DNA of 64,000 nucleotides from Acidobacteriota bacterium (lineage in GTDB: Bacteria; Acidobacteriota; Terriglobia; Terriglobales; Acidobacteriaceae): positions 148,343 through 212,342 of the forward strand of contig JAFDVW010000011.1 of assembly GCA_018268755.1 (NCBI GenBank), given 5' to 3'. Both the position numbers and the translations under genes were made by a program. This document shows, piece after piece, positions 1 through 8,939 of the stretch. The notes below the pieces were generated by a model. That model ran no database searches, was not told the origin of the DNA, and worked only from the letters and a program-made list of their open reading frames with translations. Numbering within the stretch: position 1 is the first letter of the stretch; each line of letters starts with the position of its first letter.

Positions 1-1
1 G

Positions 2-1846
2 ACGCCGGAAATGCTGGTGGGGCTGACTGCGGATGTCGCTTCTGCGGCCCAGTTTGCGCGGCGCTTGGCGGAGAACGGCTGCCAGGTCCTGGTCCCTTTG
101 CTGATCAATCGTGACGACACATTTTCCGGCAATCCCCAAATTGCCATGACGAATGAACCTCATCGCGAGTGGATCTATCGCATGGCCTTCGAAGTGGGCC
201 GCCATATCATCGGTTACGAAGTGCAGAAAGTCTTGGCCGGAATTGATTGGTTTACCGCTGCAGGCGCCCAAGTTCCGATCGGCGTGATGGGGTATGGGGA
301 AGGCGGCTTGCTCGCCTTGTATGCCTCCGCGGTCGATACCCGCGTCGATGTGGTCGCCGTAAGCGGCTACTTTCAGGAGCGCGAGAATATTTGGCAGGAG
401 CCGATCTATCGCAACGTGTGGGGGCTGCTGCGTGAGTTTGGCGACGCCGAGATTGCCGGCCTGATCGCTCCTCGCAAGCTGTTGATTGAAGCCTGTCGCG
501 GCCCGGAAGTGCCAGGTCCTCCCGCGGCCGGGGGAGGGCGAAAAAATGTCGCCTGCCCGAGTGGAACCCTTACCACTCCGCCACTCGAATCGGTGCAACG
601 GGAGTTTGAGCGGGCGCGTGCTATTTTTGCGGCACTGCATGTCGAGCCGAGCCTGCGCTGCGTGGTCAATGGCAACGGCGAGGGCCCGCCGGGATGCGAG
701 GAGACATTAGAGACCTTCCTAAGCTTACTGGGAAACGGTCATTCCTTGCGTTCTTCTGGAAGGGCCCCGGTTTATGCCCGGGCAGCCTTGGATCCGCAGT
801 CGCGCATGCGGTCACAGCTTCACCAAATGGTTGCGTATACCCAGGGTCTGGTGCAAAAAGCGCCGGAACAGAGACAGAAATTCTGGTCCCAGGCGGATGC
901 ATCCTCTCCCCAACGTTGGCGAGAATCGGCCGCGCCCCTGCGGGATTTTCTCTGGAGCGAGATGATCGGCAAGCTCCCGGACCCCACGCTCCCTCCCAAT
1001 CCGCGCACTCGAATGATCTACGATGCGCCCCGTTTTCAGGGATATGAGGTCCTGTTGGATGTGTGGCCGGGCGTATTTGCCTACGGAATTCTGCTGGTCC
1101 CCAAAGATTTGCGTCCGGGAGAGCGCCGTCCCGTGGTGGTCTGTGAGCATGGTTTTGCCGGGCGGGCGCAGGAGGTGGCTGATCCCAGAATAGACAGCGA
1201 GTACTACCACCACTTCGGGGCCAGCTTGGCCGATCTGGGATTCGTCGTCTATGCTCCGCAGGACCCCTTTGTGGGAGAGGAGCGGTTTCGCATTCTTCAA
1301 CGCCTGGCCCAGCCGCAGAAGCTTTCGCTTTATTCCCTGATTCTGGGACAACACCAGCAACTTTTGACTTGGCTCAAGCTGCAATCCTTTGTGGATGCGG
1401 AGCACATCGGCTTCTATGGTCTTTCCTACGGCGGCAAGACCGCCATGCGGGTGGCGCCGCTGCTGGAGGGATATGCCCTCTGCATTTGCTCGGGAGATTT
1501 CAACCAGGCGCTTTGGGTGATGACCAACGTGACATCGAAGACCAGCTTTATGTTCGACGACAGCTATGATGTCTACGAATTCAACTTCGGGAACCTGGTG
1601 GATTATGCGGAACTTGCCAGCTTGGTGGCTCCGCGGCCATTCATGGTGGAACGCGGCCACAACGACGGCACCAGCACCGATGAACGGGTGGCCTTCGAAT
1701 ACGAAAGAGTGAAGAGTTTCTATCGCCGGATGGGTATTTCTGAGCGGACCACGATCGAATACTTCGAGGGCGGCCATACCATCCATGGCGTGGGAACGTT
1801 CGCATTCTTGCGCCAACACTTGCAGTGGCCGGGACCGCCGGTTTGA
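2..1846 (+). CDS. Two-domain alpha/beta hydrolase (esterase/dienelactone-hydrolase-like), 5' truncated
   Basis: The reading frame is open to the window edge (Thr-Pro-Glu precede the first Met at position 11), so the true start lies upstream. Numbering from that Met, two alpha/beta-hydrolase units can be seen. In the first (about residues 1-240) the nucleophile elbow reads G94-Y-G-E-G98, with Gly in place of the nucleophilic Ser, so it is probably inactive. The second (about 330-611) has an intact G470-L-S472-Y-G elbow, with D552 in a GHND context and H589 in GGH as the likely triad. This layout fits acetyl-xylan-esterase or dienelactone-hydrolase-like enzymes. The substrate is unknown, though a carbohydrate ester is plausible given the region. 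Any export signal would be in the missing part. Confidence 0.75.
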   Translation, partial: TPEMLVGLTADVASAAQFARRLAENGCQVLVPLLINRDDTFSGNPQIAMTNEPHREWIYRMAFEVGRHIIGYEVQKVLAGIDWFTAAGAQVPIGVMGYGEGGLLALYASAVDTRVDVVAVSGYFQERENIWQEPIYRNVWGLLREFGDAEIAGLIAPRKLLIEACRGPEVPGPPAAGGGRKNVACPSGTLTTPPLESVQREFERARAIFAALHVEPSLRCVVNGNGEGPPGCEETLETFLSLLGNGHSLRSSGRAPVYARAALDPQSRMRSQLHQMVAYTQGLVQKAPEQRQKFWSQADASSPQRWRESAAPLRDFLWSEMIGKLPDPTLPPNPRTRMIYDAPRFQGYEVLLDVWPGVFAYGILLVPKDLRPGERRPVVVCEHGFAGRAQEVADPRIDSEYYHHFGASLADLGFVVYAPQDPFVGEERFRILQRLAQPQKLSLYSLILGQHQQLLTWLKLQSFVDAEHIGFYGLSYGGKTAMRVAPLLEGYALCICSGDFNQALWVMTNVTSKTSFMFDDSYDVYEFNFGNLVDYAELASLVAPRPFMVERGHNDGTSTDERVAFEYERVKSFYRRMGISERTTIEYFEGGHTIHGVGTFAFLRQHLQWPGPPV

Positions 1847-1877
1847 TGCCCGGCAGTTTGCTTATCGTGGAGCGGGG

Positions 1878-2660
1878 CTATTCCGGGGCTTTAAATGCGG
1901 CATCACGCAGATCGCTCATGATGCGAGAGCTGGCAGCCAGCATCTCCTCGATAATTTCTCGGCGCTTTTTGGGAGAACAGCGCGCGGTGGGCGCGCTGAC
2001 GCTGATAGCGGCGAAGATCTTCCCCTGGGAATCAAACAGCGGCGCCCCCGCCAAAATCGCCCCCTCCACAGTCTCTTCCGAATTCATGGCATAGCCCAGC
2101 TCGCGCACCCGTTGCAATTCCGCTTTTAAACGGCTGCGGCTGGTAATGGTGCGAGCGGTGTATTTGGGCAATTTCCCTTTGGGCAAAATCGCCTCTACTT
2201 CCTCCGGTTCCAGGTAGGCGGCCACGGCCTTGCCCAGCGCGGTGGCGTGAATGGGGCATAGGTCCCCCAGATCGAACGATAGTTTCAGAGGATGAGAGGC
2301 TTCCACCACATCGGTGAGCACGACCCCATGCCGGCGCCGTTCCGCCACCCAAACCGATTCCTCCAGGCGAGTGCGAAGTTCCACCATGTGCGGCCGCGCC
2401 AGCTTGTTGAGCGACAGGTGTTCGACCGAACGCCGCACCAGTCCTGCCGTTTTAAAGGTCAGGCGATACTTGCCGCTTTCCCCGATCTGCTCCACGTACC
2501 CGAGTTCCTTGAGGGTAAAAAGAATTCGGAACACGGAACTCTTGATCAGTCGCAGGCGCTCGGCAACGTCCTTCAGGCTGGCGCCCTCCGAGCTCTCCAC
2601 CAGCGACTCCAGGACGTTCATCGTCTTTACGGTGAGATCAATGTGATTGCGTGCCGGCAT
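1878..2660 (-). CDS. IclR-family transcriptional regulator
   Basis: This 260-residue protein has the length and two-part layout of IclR regulators. An N-terminal winged helix-turn-helix (about residues 5-65, with the segment SLKDVAERLRL and a recognition helix SSVFRILFTL) is followed by a ligand-binding domain containing the family-typical segments HATALGKA and YAMNSEET. IclR proteins bind small aromatic or sugar-acid effectors and often control adjacent catabolic genes. The neighbouring epimerase / DHDPS-like / MFS run at 3.7-7.2 kb is a candidate target, but that is inference. The gene is convergent with the hydrolase upstream in the window, with a 31-base gap. Confidence 0.9.
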   Translation of the reverse strand: MPARNHIDLTVKTMNVLESLVESSEGASLKDVAERLRLIKSSVFRILFTLKELGYVEQIGESGKYRLTFKTAGLVRRSVEHLSLNKLARPHMVELRTRLEESVWVAERRRHGVVLTDVVEASHPLKLSFDLGDLCPIHATALGKAVAAYLEPEEVEAILPKGKLPKYTARTITSRSRLKAELQRVRELGYAMNSEETVEGAILAGAPLFDSQGKIFAAISVSAPTARCSPKKRREIIEEMLAASSRIMSDLRDAAFKAPE

Positions 2661-2683
2661 GCGCCCCAGCCTCCTTCGCTATC

Positions 2684-3508
2684 TTAACCGAGTTCAAAAC
2701 CGGCTATGGCGAAAACCTCCGCCGGATTGAGGAAAGCCCGAGCGCCTGCTTGCGAGCGATGCATGCGCACCAGGGTGCGTACGGGAGTGAAGCCGAATTC
2801 CTGGGCCAGCTGCACGGCTTCCTGGTTGTGCGGGAACAGGTCCCAGAAGACGGCTTCTTCCGGATGTTTCGCCAGGAACCAGCGCAATAGGCGGCGCGCT
2901 GCAGCCGGCGAATGGGCCACGCAGGGGCCGAAGTAGGCCGCCAGAAATCCTGGCCGGCCCATGGCGTAGCCCTCGCCGGGCAGACTTGCGGCGTCGAATT
3001 CCTGCAGGTCTTGCAGTACCGCGGCGCGATCGGTGCCGAAAAGGACGCGGTCGGAGGCAAAGTCAGACGCGTAGGGCAGGGTTTCGCCTTCCTGGGGGCC
3101 GGCTTCCCGGCGCCAGCGTTGAATCTCGCATTCGTCGACAAAGCCGTGCCGGCGGTACAGTCCGATGCCTTGGTCGGTAGCGTCGAGCTTGACCACGGAA
3201 ACACCGCGCTGTTCCGTGTATTGCAGGGCCTCGGCCATCAAGGCATCGGCAAAGCCACGGCGGCGGAATTCGGGCGCGGTCAGCACCATGCCAATCCACG
3301 CCAATTCCTGACCGTAACGGAGGACGCTGGTGGTGGCCGCGACCTGGCCCTCGCTTTCCAGCGCGAAGCAGCCCTCCGGCTCAAGGCGCAGCAGGCGCTG
3401 CCAGTCGCTGGCCACCTGGTTCCAGCCCGCGGCACGGGTGAGCCGCAGGGCGCTCTCCAGGTCTGCGGGTTGCAGGCGGCGGATCAAGAAGTCTGGGATA
3501 GGTTTCAT
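2684..3508 (-). CDS. GNAT-family N-acetyltransferase (tandem-domain size)
   Basis: The open frame extends upstream to 4003, but the protein starts sensibly at the ATG ending at 3508, where it begins MKPIPDFLIRRL with a typical GNAT beta-strand. The upstream part would overlap the divergent epimerase gene and is low-complexity shadow. The 274-residue product has a GNAT core at about residues 8-135, including the acetyl-CoA loop in TAPEFRRRGFADALM (RRxGxA pattern) and GLYRRHGF near its end. About 140 further residues resemble the second GNAT half found in COG0454-type proteins. The acceptor is unknown. The gene is transcribed in the same direction as the IclR gene, 23 bases upstream of it. Confidence 0.82.
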   Translation of the reverse strand: MKPIPDFLIRRLQPADLESALRLTRAAGWNQVASDWQRLLRLEPEGCFALESEGQVAATTSVLRYGQELAWIGMVLTAPEFRRRGFADALMAEALQYTEQRGVSVVKLDATDQGIGLYRRHGFVDECEIQRWRREAGPQEGETLPYASDFASDRVLFGTDRAAVLQDLQEFDAASLPGEGYAMGRPGFLAAYFGPCVAHSPAAARRLLRWFLAKHPEEAVFWDLFPHNQEAVQLAQEFGFTPVRTLVRMHRSQAGARAFLNPAEVFAIAGFELG

Positions 3509-3606
3509 GGCGTAGTCTCGTCTTCTACTGAGAAGAACGAATTCTAACAAATGGATCGCCCCCAAAGAAAGGCCGAATCCTTTCCGGGGCCGGGCCGCGG
3601 ATTTCA

Positions 3607-3634
3607 TTGACATTCCTCCGCCGTCGGCTATGAT
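3607..3634 (+). promoter_or_regulatory. Sigma70-type promoter upstream of the epimerase operon
   Basis: TTGACA (3607-3612), a 16-base spacer and TATGAT (3629-3634) form a near-consensus vegetative promoter, about 80 bases before the epimerase start. It sits in the 205-base divergent gap between the GNAT gene and the epimerase. No clear operator dyad was seen. Confidence 0.6.
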
Positions 3635-3713
3635 GGGAAAACTAAACATTAGACTGCATTCTTCTGAGTAGAACCAGGCGACCGGGAAAGGCGCAGGAGG
3701 CAAGGGATTGGTC

Positions 3714-4751
3714 ATGAACCAAGGGGAAACGTCCATCCGCAACGTGGAGGAGCTTGAGGAAGTGCTGAGCCGGCCCACCCCCGGGGTGGTCCAGGCCATG
3801 GCCAAGCTCGAGGGGGATATTGTCGTTCTGGGGGTAGGCGGCAAGATGGGGCCCACCCTGGCCCGCATGGCGAAGCGCGCTTCCCAGCAGGCCGGTATTT
3901 CCCGCCGCGTGATCGGGGTCTCCCGGTTTTCCGATGCTCGGCTCGTCGAGCGCTTGCACTCCTGGGGGGTGGAGACCCACGGCTGCGATCTTCTGGATGT
4001 CAAAAGCCACGCTCAGCTGCCTGAGGCCGCCAATATTGTCTACATGGCGGGAATGAAGTTTGGTTCGACCGGGCAGCAGTCGCTTACCTGGGCCATGAAC
4101 TCTTTTTTGCCCGGCTTGATGGGCCAGCGTTATCGCGACAGCCGTATCGCCGTGTTTTCTACCGGCAATGTCTATGGCCTCTATCCCATTTCTTCCGGAG
4201 GCGCGCGTGAGACGGACCCGCTGCAGCCGGTGGGGGAATACGCCATGAGTTGTCTGGGACGGGAGCGCATCTTCGAGCACTTCAGCCGGACAGAAAATAT
4301 CAAGATGTCCATCCTGCGTATCTTTTACGCGGCCGAACTGCGTTATGGAGTTTTTATGGATCTGGCGCAGCTGGTATTCGCCGAGAAGCCGGTCCCCCTC
4401 GCCATGGGATATTTCAGTTCCATGTGGCAGGCCGATGCCTCCGCCATGAGCCTGCAGTCCTTATGTCACGCGGCTACACCGCCTCTTGTGCTGAATATCG
4501 CCGGCCCGGAGTTATTCAGCGTCCGGCAGGTGGCGGAAGAGTTCGGCGTGCGCATGAACAAGCCCGTACGCTTTGAAGGCGTGGAGGCGCAGGATGCGCT
4601 CATCTGTAATACCCAGAAGGCGATCGAACTGTTTGGCTATCCGCACGTCGGGGTCGGGCAGATGATGAGCTGGATGACCGATTGGACCGTCAGGGGCGGC
4701 GCGAGTCTGGGCAAGCCCACCCACTTCGAAAACCGGGCAGGAAACTTCTAA
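3714..4751 (+). CDS. NAD-dependent epimerase/dehydratase-like protein (extended SDR fold)
   Basis: The product has about 345 residues. A Rossmann start (IVVLGVGGKMGPTLARMA) carries the GxGGxMG dinucleotide-binding turn near residue 37, followed by the SDR-type STGNVYG segment. The usual catalytic YxxxK is not intact: the tyrosine appears in GEYAMSCLGRE, with Cys where Lys is expected, so chemistry may be altered. An AGGAGG at 3695-3700 lies 7 bases before an in-frame TTG (3708) and 13 before this ATG, so the start could be either. Its stop is one base from the next gene's ATG, suggesting translational coupling with the DHDPS-like gene. The substrate is probably a sugar or sugar acid (inference). 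Confidence 0.78.
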   Translation: MNQGETSIRNVEELEEVLSRPTPGVVQAMAKLEGDIVVLGVGGKMGPTLARMAKRASQQAGISRRVIGVSRFSDARLVERLHSWGVETHGCDLLDVKSHAQLPEAANIVYMAGMKFGSTGQQSLTWAMNSFLPGLMGQRYRDSRIAVFSTGNVYGLYPISSGGARETDPLQPVGEYAMSCLGRERIFEHFSRTENIKMSILRIFYAAELRYGVFMDLAQLVFAEKPVPLAMGYFSSMWQADASAMSLQSLCHAATPPLVLNIAGPELFSVRQVAEEFGVRMNKPVRFEGVEAQDALICNTQKAIELFGYPHVGVGQMMSWMTDWTVRGGASLGKPTHFENRAGNF

Positions 4752-4752
4752 G

Positions 4753-5820
4753 ATGGCGAACCCACTCGACGAAAAAATTAAGAAAGTTCTGGCGCGCGGC
4801 ACGGTGATTCCAGCCCACCCGCTTGCGCTCAATCACGAGCGCCGTTTGGATGAACGGCGGCAGAGAGCCTTGAGCCGTTATTACATTGCGGCTGGCGTGG
4901 GTGGCCTGGCGGTCGGTGTGCACACGACGCAATTTGCCATCCGCGATCCGCAGATCGCGCTCTTTGCTCCGGTCTTGCGGCTGGCCGCGGAAGAAATGGA
5001 CCGCGCCGACCGGCGGCGCTCCGAACCTTTGGTCCGCATCGCCGGCATTTGCGGTCCGACGGAACAGGCCACGCGGGAAGCCCGCTTGCTGGCGGATCTG
5101 GGATATCATGCCGGCCTTCTGAGCCTGGCCGCGCTTAAGGACGAGGACGATGCCGCCCTGGTGCGGCACTGCCGCGCGGTGGCGGAAGTCCTTCCCATTG
5201 TCGGCTTCTATTTGCAGCCCGCGGCCGGGGGCCGGGTGCTCTCCTACGGCTTCTGGCGAAGGTTTGCCGAGATCGAAAATGTGGTCGCGATCAAGATTGC
5301 GCCCTTCCACCGTTACCAGACCTTGGACGTCGTGCGCGCCGTGGCCGAGTCGGGCCGGCCCATTCCCCTGTATACCGGGAACGACGACAACATTGTGATG
5401 GATCTGTTGACGCCGTTTTCCTTTCAGGTCGATGGATCGGCCGCCGAACTTCGCATTGTGGGGGGATTGTTAGGGCACTGGTCGGTGTGGACGCGTCGCG
5501 CCGTGGAATTGCTGCAGGAGTGCCAGGCCGTCGTGCAAAGTGCAGGGCCGGTCCCGCCACAGTTGTTGCGTAAGAGCGTGCAAGTCACGGACAGCAACGC
5601 CGCCTTTTTCGATGCCCCCAACAAATTTGCCGGATGTATTGCCGGCTTGCATGAAGTATTGCGCCGGCAGGGTCTGCTCGAAAACATCACTTGTCTCGAT
5701 CCGCATGAGGGGCTTGGCCCCGGCCAGATGGAAGAGATCGACCGTGTGTATCGGGAATATCCCCATCTCAATGACGACGCCTTTGTGGCTGCGGGTTTGG
5801 ATGAGTGGCTCAATTCATAG
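4753..5820 (+). CDS. Dihydrodipicolinate synthase/N-acetylneuraminate lyase-family aldolase
   Basis: This 355-residue class I aldolase-type TIM barrel carries the family marks. A GVHTTQF segment replaces the canonical GTTGE loop, Y153 (in GFYLQP) is the proton-relay tyrosine, and K181 (in VAIKIAPF) is the predicted Schiff-base lysine. DHDPS/NAL family members cleave or form 2-keto acids with pyruvate. Being coupled to an epimerase and followed by an MFS carrier, a role in 2-keto-3-deoxy sugar-acid breakdown is more likely than lysine biosynthesis (inference). At 355 residues it is longer than the usual roughly 300. Confidence 0.82.
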   Translation: MANPLDEKIKKVLARGTVIPAHPLALNHERRLDERRQRALSRYYIAAGVGGLAVGVHTTQFAIRDPQIALFAPVLRLAAEEMDRADRRRSEPLVRIAGICGPTEQATREARLLADLGYHAGLLSLAALKDEDDAALVRHCRAVAEVLPIVGFYLQPAAGGRVLSYGFWRRFAEIENVVAIKIAPFHRYQTLDVVRAVAESGRPIPLYTGNDDNIVMDLLTPFSFQVDGSAAELRIVGGLLGHWSVWTRRAVELLQECQAVVQSAGPVPPQLLRKSVQVTDSNAAFFDAPNKFAGCIAGLHEVLRRQGLLENITCLDPHEGLGPGQMEEIDRVYREYPHLNDDAFVAAGLDEWLNS

Positions 5821-5909
5821 CCCAGTCGACCGCAGCGCAAAAGGTAGTAAGAGAACCGATGGATGGTGTAGTGGAAAATGTCGGATCGTTGTAGCCCGGG
5901 AGGCCTGGA

Positions 5910-7154
5910 TTGCGCGTCTTTTATGGCTGGTGGGTGGTGCTGGCGGCTTTCATCAATCTCTTCTTCACGGTCGGTGTGGTGTTTTACGGCCTTCCGGTGT
6001 TCTATCCTTCGCTGATTCATGAGCTTCAGTTCACCCGTGCGGAACTGATTACCGGCTTCCTCATCGGTTTCGTCGGCATCGCATTGCCCGTGGGCGTCCT
6101 GGCCGGAGTCATCATCGACCGGGTTGGTCCTAAGAAAGTGATTTGGGCGGGCATCTGGCTGGTGGGGCTGTCCTTCATCTTGATGGGCAGCATGACCCGC
6201 TTGTGGCAGTTCTACGTTCTGTGCACGATGGCGGCCATCGGCTACGTGCTAAGCGGCCCCATTCCCCATCAGGTGCTGGTGGCGAATTGGTTCAAGATGA
6301 AGCGCGGTCGCGCCATGGGGTATGCATATCTTGGGTTGGGCCTGGGGGGAGCGATTTCACCGCTGGCGATTCAGCCTTTAATCCAGGCTTTCGGCTGGCG
6401 CCACGCCTTGCACTTTACTGGTGCTCTGATGTTGCTGGTGCTGTTCCCGGTGGTGCAGTGGATCACTAAGTCGACTCCGGGAGAAATGCACTTGCTCCCG
6501 GATGGCCTGCCGGCCCCGGCCACAGCGGTCGCCGCGGTGGCTCCGGAGCGCCGCAAGTCGCTCGACGATTTTAAGATTTTCCTGACCTCTCGCAATTTTT
6601 GGCTCATCACGCTGGGCTGCACCCTGACCATCGGGGCCATTGGCGCCGTGACCCAGCACTTGATCCTGCTGCTGACCGACCATGGGTACACTCTCAAAGC
6701 CGCCTCGCGGGTATTTAGCTTCATGCTGGCGGTCAGCTTGCTAGGGCGTGTGCTTGTCGGATACCTTGCCGATCAACGCAGCAAAAGGAATGTCATGTCG
6801 CTGTTCTACCTGCTGCTGGCCGTGGCCATTGGGCTGCTGCTGCTGGGGCAACACCCTGCGGCGGTGTGGAGTTTCGCCTTGATCTTTGGCTTTGCCCTGG
6901 GCGCGGACTACATGCTGATTCCGCTTCTGACCGCTGAATGCTTCGGTCTCTCGGCGCTGGGCACCGTACTGGCACTCATTATCTCGGGATATACGGTGGG
7001 GCAGTGGGTGGCGCCCTGGGTGACGGGGCGCATCTATGACGCATTTCACAGCTATGACCTGGCCTGGGTCCTCATGATGTTGGCAGGATTTCTTGGGTCC
7101 TACATTATTTATATGGTCAGACCCGAGAGTACAGCCATGCGAGCTGAGAAGTAG
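5910..7154 (+). CDS. Major facilitator superfamily transporter (oxalate/formate antiporter-like)
   Basis: The start is a TTG preceded by CGGGAGG (5897-5903). It gives the conserved N-terminus MRVFYGWWVVLAAF seen in OFA/monocarboxylate-like MFS carriers. The 414-residue product has about 12 hydrophobic segments in two halves, with the cytoplasmic loop rich in charged residues near residues 195-225 (SLDDFKIFLTSRNFW). An MFS signature-like stretch DRVGPKKVI follows helix 2. It probably imports or exchanges an organic or sugar acid handled by the preceding epimerase and aldolase, as the last gene of that operon (90-base gap). Confidence 0.85.
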   Translation: MRVFYGWWVVLAAFINLFFTVGVVFYGLPVFYPSLIHELQFTRAELITGFLIGFVGIALPVGVLAGVIIDRVGPKKVIWAGIWLVGLSFILMGSMTRLWQFYVLCTMAAIGYVLSGPIPHQVLVANWFKMKRGRAMGYAYLGLGLGGAISPLAIQPLIQAFGWRHALHFTGALMLLVLFPVVQWITKSTPGEMHLLPDGLPAPATAVAAVAPERRKSLDDFKIFLTSRNFWLITLGCTLTIGAIGAVTQHLILLLTDHGYTLKAASRVFSFMLAVSLLGRVLVGYLADQRSKRNVMSLFYLLLAVAIGLLLLGQHPAAVWSFALIFGFALGADYMLIPLLTAECFGLSALGTVLALIISGYTVGQWVAPWVTGRIYDAFHSYDLAWVLMMLAGFLGSYIIYMVRPESTAMRAEK

Positions 7155-7496
7155 CCCAGCAGATAGGACGCAGTGGGCAGGACGACGCAGCACTCCACTT
7201 TAAGATTGATCTTCGGGCCCCACAACAGGAACAGCGACGGACGCTGACTTCAAAAAGGGTCTGGAAACGCAAAGCTCCGCATTAGCCGCGATGCAAAATC
7301 CACAACCGACTGGTGGTGGATAGTTTGGGCACGACATTTGCGGATTGGGGCTGCAGGCGTCGAATCTCCCAATGGCCGGACTCCGGCCAAAGCTTCCTTG
7401 GCCTCATCCATGGTCAGATCGCGGGTGGCAGCCCCAAAGATGCCGTCCCCGGCGCGCGCCATCTGCGATCAGTAAAGTACCGCAAACCGTAATTCC
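7155..7496. other. Gene-poor stretch downstream of the MFS gene
   Basis: No convincing gene is present. A 70-codon minus-strand frame (7250-7462) has a plausible amino-acid composition in its first third (DLTMDEAKEAL) but no recognisable family, start signal or partner. It may be a gene relic. The segment ends where the short-chain dehydrogenase remnant begins. Confidence 0.4.
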
Positions 7497-7739
7497 TCCA
7501 CGTGGGCCCCTTTTCATGTCAATGTGAATGCCATTGCTCCCGGCTACATTGAGACGGAGATGACGCAGGCGTTGTCCAGCGATCCTGTCCGCTCCAAAGA
7601 AATTCTCGATCGCATTCCGGCGCAGCGCTGGGGACGACCCGAGGACCTCGCAGGGGCAACAGTGTTTCTTGCTTCTGCGGCCGCGGACTTCATTCACGGC
7701 CACATCCTGGTGGTCGACGGCGGCTGGATGGCGCGATAG
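7497..7739 (+). pseudogene. C-terminal remnant of a short-chain dehydrogenase/reductase (KduD/gluconate dehydrogenase-like)
   Basis: From about 7500 the frame reads [21 protein letters not shown], continues through [21 protein letters not shown] and ends [13 protein letters not shown]. This is the unmistakable last third of a classical SDR (VN-x-APG-x-x-T and the VDGG-x tail). The Rossmann half, the catalytic Ser and YxxxK are absent. An in-frame stop (TAA at 7473) lies just upstream, and the sequence before about 7497 no longer resembles the family. It is therefore a 5'-deleted relic, even though an internal GTG at 7524 could nominally start a 71-residue ORF. Confidence 0.75.
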
Positions 7740-7793
7740 GCGCACAAAACGGCACGTCCCTGCGCAGTACGCGGGCCTATTCCGGGGTGCGGG

Positions 7794-8939
7794 TCAGCCG
7801 GTGGTAGGCTCGCGCCGGGACGGGTCCGCTTGCCAGAGACTCCACAGCGCATTTACATAGGCATCTTCATACAGGGAGTTCATCATCGCGGCCACGACGG
7901 GTGGTTCATTTTCGATGGTTTTTGCCACGAGGTTTGCCATCTCTTCATTGAGCGAATTCACCGGCGACATCCAGGCAAACTCGATGGCGCTGATGGGCAG
8001 CCCGGCATTGCGGATGACGGTCAGTTTGCCGGGGAGGCGATTAATCAGGATGGCCTGGTCGACCCAGTCCAGCAAGGTGCGCATGGAATAGTGGGTCTTC
8101 ACGGCAAGGGTCAGCACATCGGCGGTCGCCAGATTCTGCACACTCTCAATGCCTTCTTCCTCGAGCCTCTGCTCCTTCCATATGTCGATGCCCTGGATAA
8201 GCGACAGGGAAAGCTCGTCGGTTGTGTCATGGGCGCGCAAATTGCCGAATTTCTCCGCAGTCACCCTTACCAGGTTTTTGAGCGCGGTCACCAGCGTACG
8301 CGGCGTGAATGCGATGGCAAAAAGAAGATAGGGCGGATGCCAGACAGACACTGTGGGCAGGATCAAAGCCAGACCGGAGGAGAGCAACAGCCGGTAGTTC
8401 GCCGACCAGAAGACGTGTTCCGTGATGTCGCTGAGGAAGGCCCTCCGCACCATCACCCCGAGATTGAAGATGTAGGCCCCGAGCGCGGCATAAGCCACGT
8501 TGGTGAGCGCCTCACTCCCACCCAGACACCCGATAATGCTCTTGCCGGGAAAGAAACACCCGCTGGACGTCAAGGAAAGCAGCGACAGCCCTAACCAAAA
8601 GAACAGGAAGTAGAGCAGCGTGACAATGGCCGCGGCGGCGAAGAAGGAGCTTCCGTAGAGGGAACCGAAGTCCTTGCGGATCCGCTCGGTGCCACCTCGC
8701 GCGGTCAGGTAGTGCGTTCCCTGCGGCGCCATCCCGGATTCCTGAGGGCTCTCGGCGGTGCGGCCTTCCTCGCTCTCCCTGTCCCGGCGGCCTGGACCTC
8801 GCGCCAGGGTCGACTCCACCAGCCAGGTAATGTTCTGCCGGCGCCGGGGGACCACGGCGAGCCCTTGCAACAGGGCGCACAACGCGGGGATGACAGCCAG
8901 CAGGAAAATGATGGCAAGCTCGGCAGCGCAGGCTAGCAT
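7794..8939 (-). CDS. Unrecognised polytopic membrane protein with C-terminal helical domain
   Basis: This 381-residue protein starts at an ATG behind a GGAGG four bases upstream. One hydrophobic segment lies at about residues 5-27, and at least four more between about 100 and 220. A charged linker with clustered Arg/Glu (about 45-65) lies between them. The C-terminal 150 residues are soluble and carry a conserved-looking pattern: RLEEEGIESVQNLATAD, then LDWVDQAIL. I do not recognise the family. The GIESVQNLA segment resembles a helix-hairpin-helix-like turn, but this is only an impression. It stands alone between a pseudogene and a GH9 gene, so context gives no function. Confidence 0.65.
   Translation of the reverse strand: MLACAAELAIIFLLAVIPALCALLQGLAVVPRRRQNITWLVESTLARGPGRRDRESEEGRTAESPQESGMAPQGTHYLTARGGTERIRKDFGSLYGSSFFAAAAIVTLLYFLFFWLGLSLLSLTSSGCFFPGKSIIGCLGGSEALTNVAYAALGAYIFNLGVMVRRAFLSDITEHVFWSANYRLLLSSGLALILPTVSVWHPPYLLFAIAFTPRTLVTALKNLVRVTAEKFGNLRAHDTTDELSLSLIQGIDIWKEQRLEEEGIESVQNLATADVLTLAVKTHYSMRTLLDWVDQAILINRLPGKLTVIRNAGLPISAIEFAWMSPVNSLNEEMANLVAKTIENEPPVVAAMMNSLYEDAYVNALWSLWQADPSRREPTTG

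Noticed and set aside
812..1819. 335-codon minus-strand open frame
   Set aside because: Antisense shadow of the hydrolase, which has clear catalytic motifs.
7250..7462. 70-codon minus-strand frame as a small gene
   Set aside because: No ribosome site, no family resemblance beyond a short stretch, and located in a degraded region.
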